Assembly: GCA_947632525.1 (NCBI GenBank)
Contig: CANRPQ010000051.1
Span: 1-9,252 of the forward strand
Source: an uncultured Clostridia bacterium
Lineage (GTDB): Bacteria > Bacillota > Clostridia > TANB77 > CAG-508
Direction: 5' to 3'
DNA: 9,252 nucleotides
Every line of letters starts with the position of its first letter. Position 1 is the first letter of the stretch. Positions 8,901-9,252 of the stretch are shown here, piece after piece. Position numbers and translations under genes: made by a program. The notes below the pieces were generated by a model. That model worked only from the letters and a program-made list of their open reading frames with translations. It had not been told where the DNA came from and did not search any database.

Positions 8901-9133
8901 TATAAGTTCTAATTTGCTTGTATAATTTTCATTATCATCATAAAATTCGACATATTTTTCTTGAAGCCACTCTTCTACAACTACCATTCCACTTTTCATA
9001 CTCGCTTCCATCGCGCTATCAATTATACCGTCATCCCCGAATTATTGCATTTAATGAAACACCGGGCTAATATAAGCAGAACAATTATCGTGATAATCAA
9101 TGCTATTAATGTTATACCTTTTTTATTTTTCAT
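5925..9133 (-). CDS. Gene A: complete prepilin-stem LRR surface protein with two +1 shifts
   Basis: The ~1068-residue product is read as 9133-9065 (23 codons), 9063-9040 (GVSLNAII) and 9038-5925, skipping C at 9064 and 9039. The N-terminus MKNKKG then ITLIALIITIIVLLILAG is a classic type IV prepilin-like leader: a basic segment and a glycine before a long hydrophobic helix. It should place the protein in the membrane with the body outside, or in a pilus-like fibre after processing. A globular domain follows (about residues 40-190; LRENLKGGNSE, DVYGVTNDLKLYYCDDKGK), then a cap (LTLTDAQTIKELTLTGLDDI, about 194), then LRRs of roughly 22 residues to the C-terminal end ESDFETK. An acidic, probably helical insertion (EEKIKEMTDEEINEKEENND, about residues 620-650) interrupts the LRRs. 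No LPXTG is present. It is the only copy here with a full leader and Shine-Dalgarno site (9141-9146). The likely role is binding or adhesion by the LRR surface; the ligand is unknown. Confidence 0.85.
9004..9091 (-). repeat. Leader direct repeat, expression-locus copy (A)
   Basis: Homologous to 2905-2992 and 5736-5823, covering the hydrophobic stem from the ACG codon (9089-9091), both recoding sites and the GDDGI region. Upstream of 9091 the sequence is unrelated to the boundary boxes of B, C and D. Here it encodes the remaining leader (MKNKKGITLIALII). This copy defines where the cassette copies diverge. Confidence 0.88.
9037..9064 (-). other. Paired +1 recoding sites A1 (GCC CGG T, 9062-9064) and A2 (ATT CGG G, 9037-9039)
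   Basis: LILA, GVSLNAII and GDDGIIDSAMEA lie in three successive frames. Without a shift at A1, a peptide of ~36 residues ends ARCFIKCNNSGMTV-stop. With A1 only, it ends two codons into CGG GGA TGA. A1 has GCC where B and C have GCT, so the alanine codon drifts while the CGG is kept. Confidence 0.9.
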
Positions 9134-9140
9134 ACCCAGT

Positions 9141-9146
9141 ACCTCC
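9141..9146 (-). promoter_or_regulatory. Shine-Dalgarno site GGAGGT for gene A
   Basis: GGAGGT lies 7 bases before the ATG at 9131-9133, which opens the canonical prepilin-like leader MKNKKGITLI. This supports 9133 as the start. No comparable site precedes the ATGs of genes B, C or D. Confidence 0.85.
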
Positions 9147-9150
9147 AATT

Positions 9151-9168
9151 TTATCTTTTGATTTTCAT
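9151..9168 (-). CDS. Possible five-codon leader ORF (MKIKR)
   Basis: ATG AAA ATC AAA AGA TAA sits between the two Shine-Dalgarno sites of gene A, with GAGG (9173-9176) only 4 bases before it. It ends just before the gene A GGAGGT. It could be a regulatory mini-ORF, but the spacing is short and such ORFs occur by chance in A-rich leaders. It is out of frame with the alternative GTG start of gene A that overlaps it. Confidence 0.2.
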   Translation of the reverse strand: MKIKR

Positions 9169-9175
9169 TTTTCCT

Positions 9176-9192
9176 CACACTTTTTTCCTCCT
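9176..9192 (-). promoter_or_regulatory. Second Shine-Dalgarno (AGGAGG) with alternative in-frame GTG start of gene A
   Basis: A perfect AGGAGG (9187-9192) lies 8 bases before a GTG at 9176-9178, which is in frame with the ATG at 9133. Its use would add 15 residues (MRKNENQKIKLEVLG) ahead of MKNKKG and give a longer prepilin-like leader. Another GTG (9178-9180) 6 bases from the same site is followed at once by TGA, a start-stop pair. Which start is used cannot be decided from sequence. Confidence 0.45.
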
Positions 9193-9193
9193 A

Positions 9194-9221
9194 AAAATAT
9201 TATTTTACTTAATAATATTTT
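9194..9221 (-). promoter_or_regulatory. A/T-only 10-bp perfect inverted repeat in the gene A 5' region
   Basis: The arms AAAATATTAT (9194-9203) and ATAATATTTT (9212-9221) are perfect complements around an 8-base spacer. The element lies just before the AGGAGG. It could be an operator, part of the 5' UTR, or a weak terminator for an upstream gene off the window. A possible -10 box (TATAAAAT, 9217-9224 on the minus strand) overlaps it; I see no convincing -35. Confidence 0.35.
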
Positions 9222-9252
9222 ATAAATAATAATGGTTGTTATAAGTACACTT

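Noticed and set aside
1037..9064. Sequencing or assembly indels as the cause of the frame breaks
   Set aside because: None of the nine sites lies in a homopolymer run of the kind that usually causes errors. All share the same codon, and two sites recur in three diverged copies. A systematic CCGG/TCGG-linked base-calling error is the only version worth testing with independent reads.
2938..9064. Phase variation by slipped-strand mispairing as the explanation of the frame breaks
   Set aside because: The sites have no simple-sequence repeats or long mononucleotide tracts that would switch frame by slippage.
187..9133. CRISPR array, tRNA or rRNA genes
   Set aside because: The repeats are few, long and part of coding leaders with kilobase spacing. 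No cloverleaf or rRNA-like sequence was seen.

Overview
The window is AT-rich with AT-rich codons. Its proteins combine a type IV prepilin-like N-terminus with long leucine-rich-repeat (LRR) arrays. That combination is typical of low-GC Bacillota, probably an uncultured gut Clostridia or Bacilli relative. The sequence alone does not fix the species.

All genes are on the minus strand, so read from right to left. At the right edge (9134-9252) is an A/T-rich leader with two Shine-Dalgarno sites and a 10-bp inverted repeat. Gene A (5925-9133, ~1068 aa) is the only gene here with a complete prepilin-like leader and ribosome-binding sites. It ends at a strong terminator (5846-5915). About 20 bp further on is gene B (3106-5826, ~905 aa), then a terminator (3021-3063), then gene C (187-2995, ~934 aa). 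After C come a remnant of a RhuM-family gene (34-186), a terminator (36-66) and the first bases of a fourth copy, gene D, which runs off the left edge. B, C and D begin in an identical 5' box that replaces the first ~14 codons of the leader. That box has no room for a promoter and no good Shine-Dalgarno site. The layout suggests one expression locus followed by silent LRR cassettes.

The most unusual feature is the reading frame. Every gene needs several +1 shifts to be read as one protein, and every shift falls exactly on a CGG codon preceded by a pyrimidine. Skipping the C lets the ribosome continue on GGN (glycine). There are nine such sites: two in A, three in B and four in C. Two of them lie at identical places in all three N-termini. 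I found 38 CGG trinucleotides on the coding strand. The nine that are in frame are exactly the nine shift points, and the other 29 are out of frame. Without a shift, translation stops within 1-12 codons after the CGG. This looks like systematic +1 recoding at an unassigned or starved arginine codon, not random gene decay.

Together, the genes encode membrane-anchored, surface-exposed LRR proteins. Their variable LRR bodies sit behind a nearly identical leader that carries both shift sites. The ~90-115 bp direct repeats at each leader would allow homologous exchange that puts a different LRR body behind the expressed leader. The recoding pattern is seen directly in the sequence. The recoding mechanism and the cassette-switching role are inferences.
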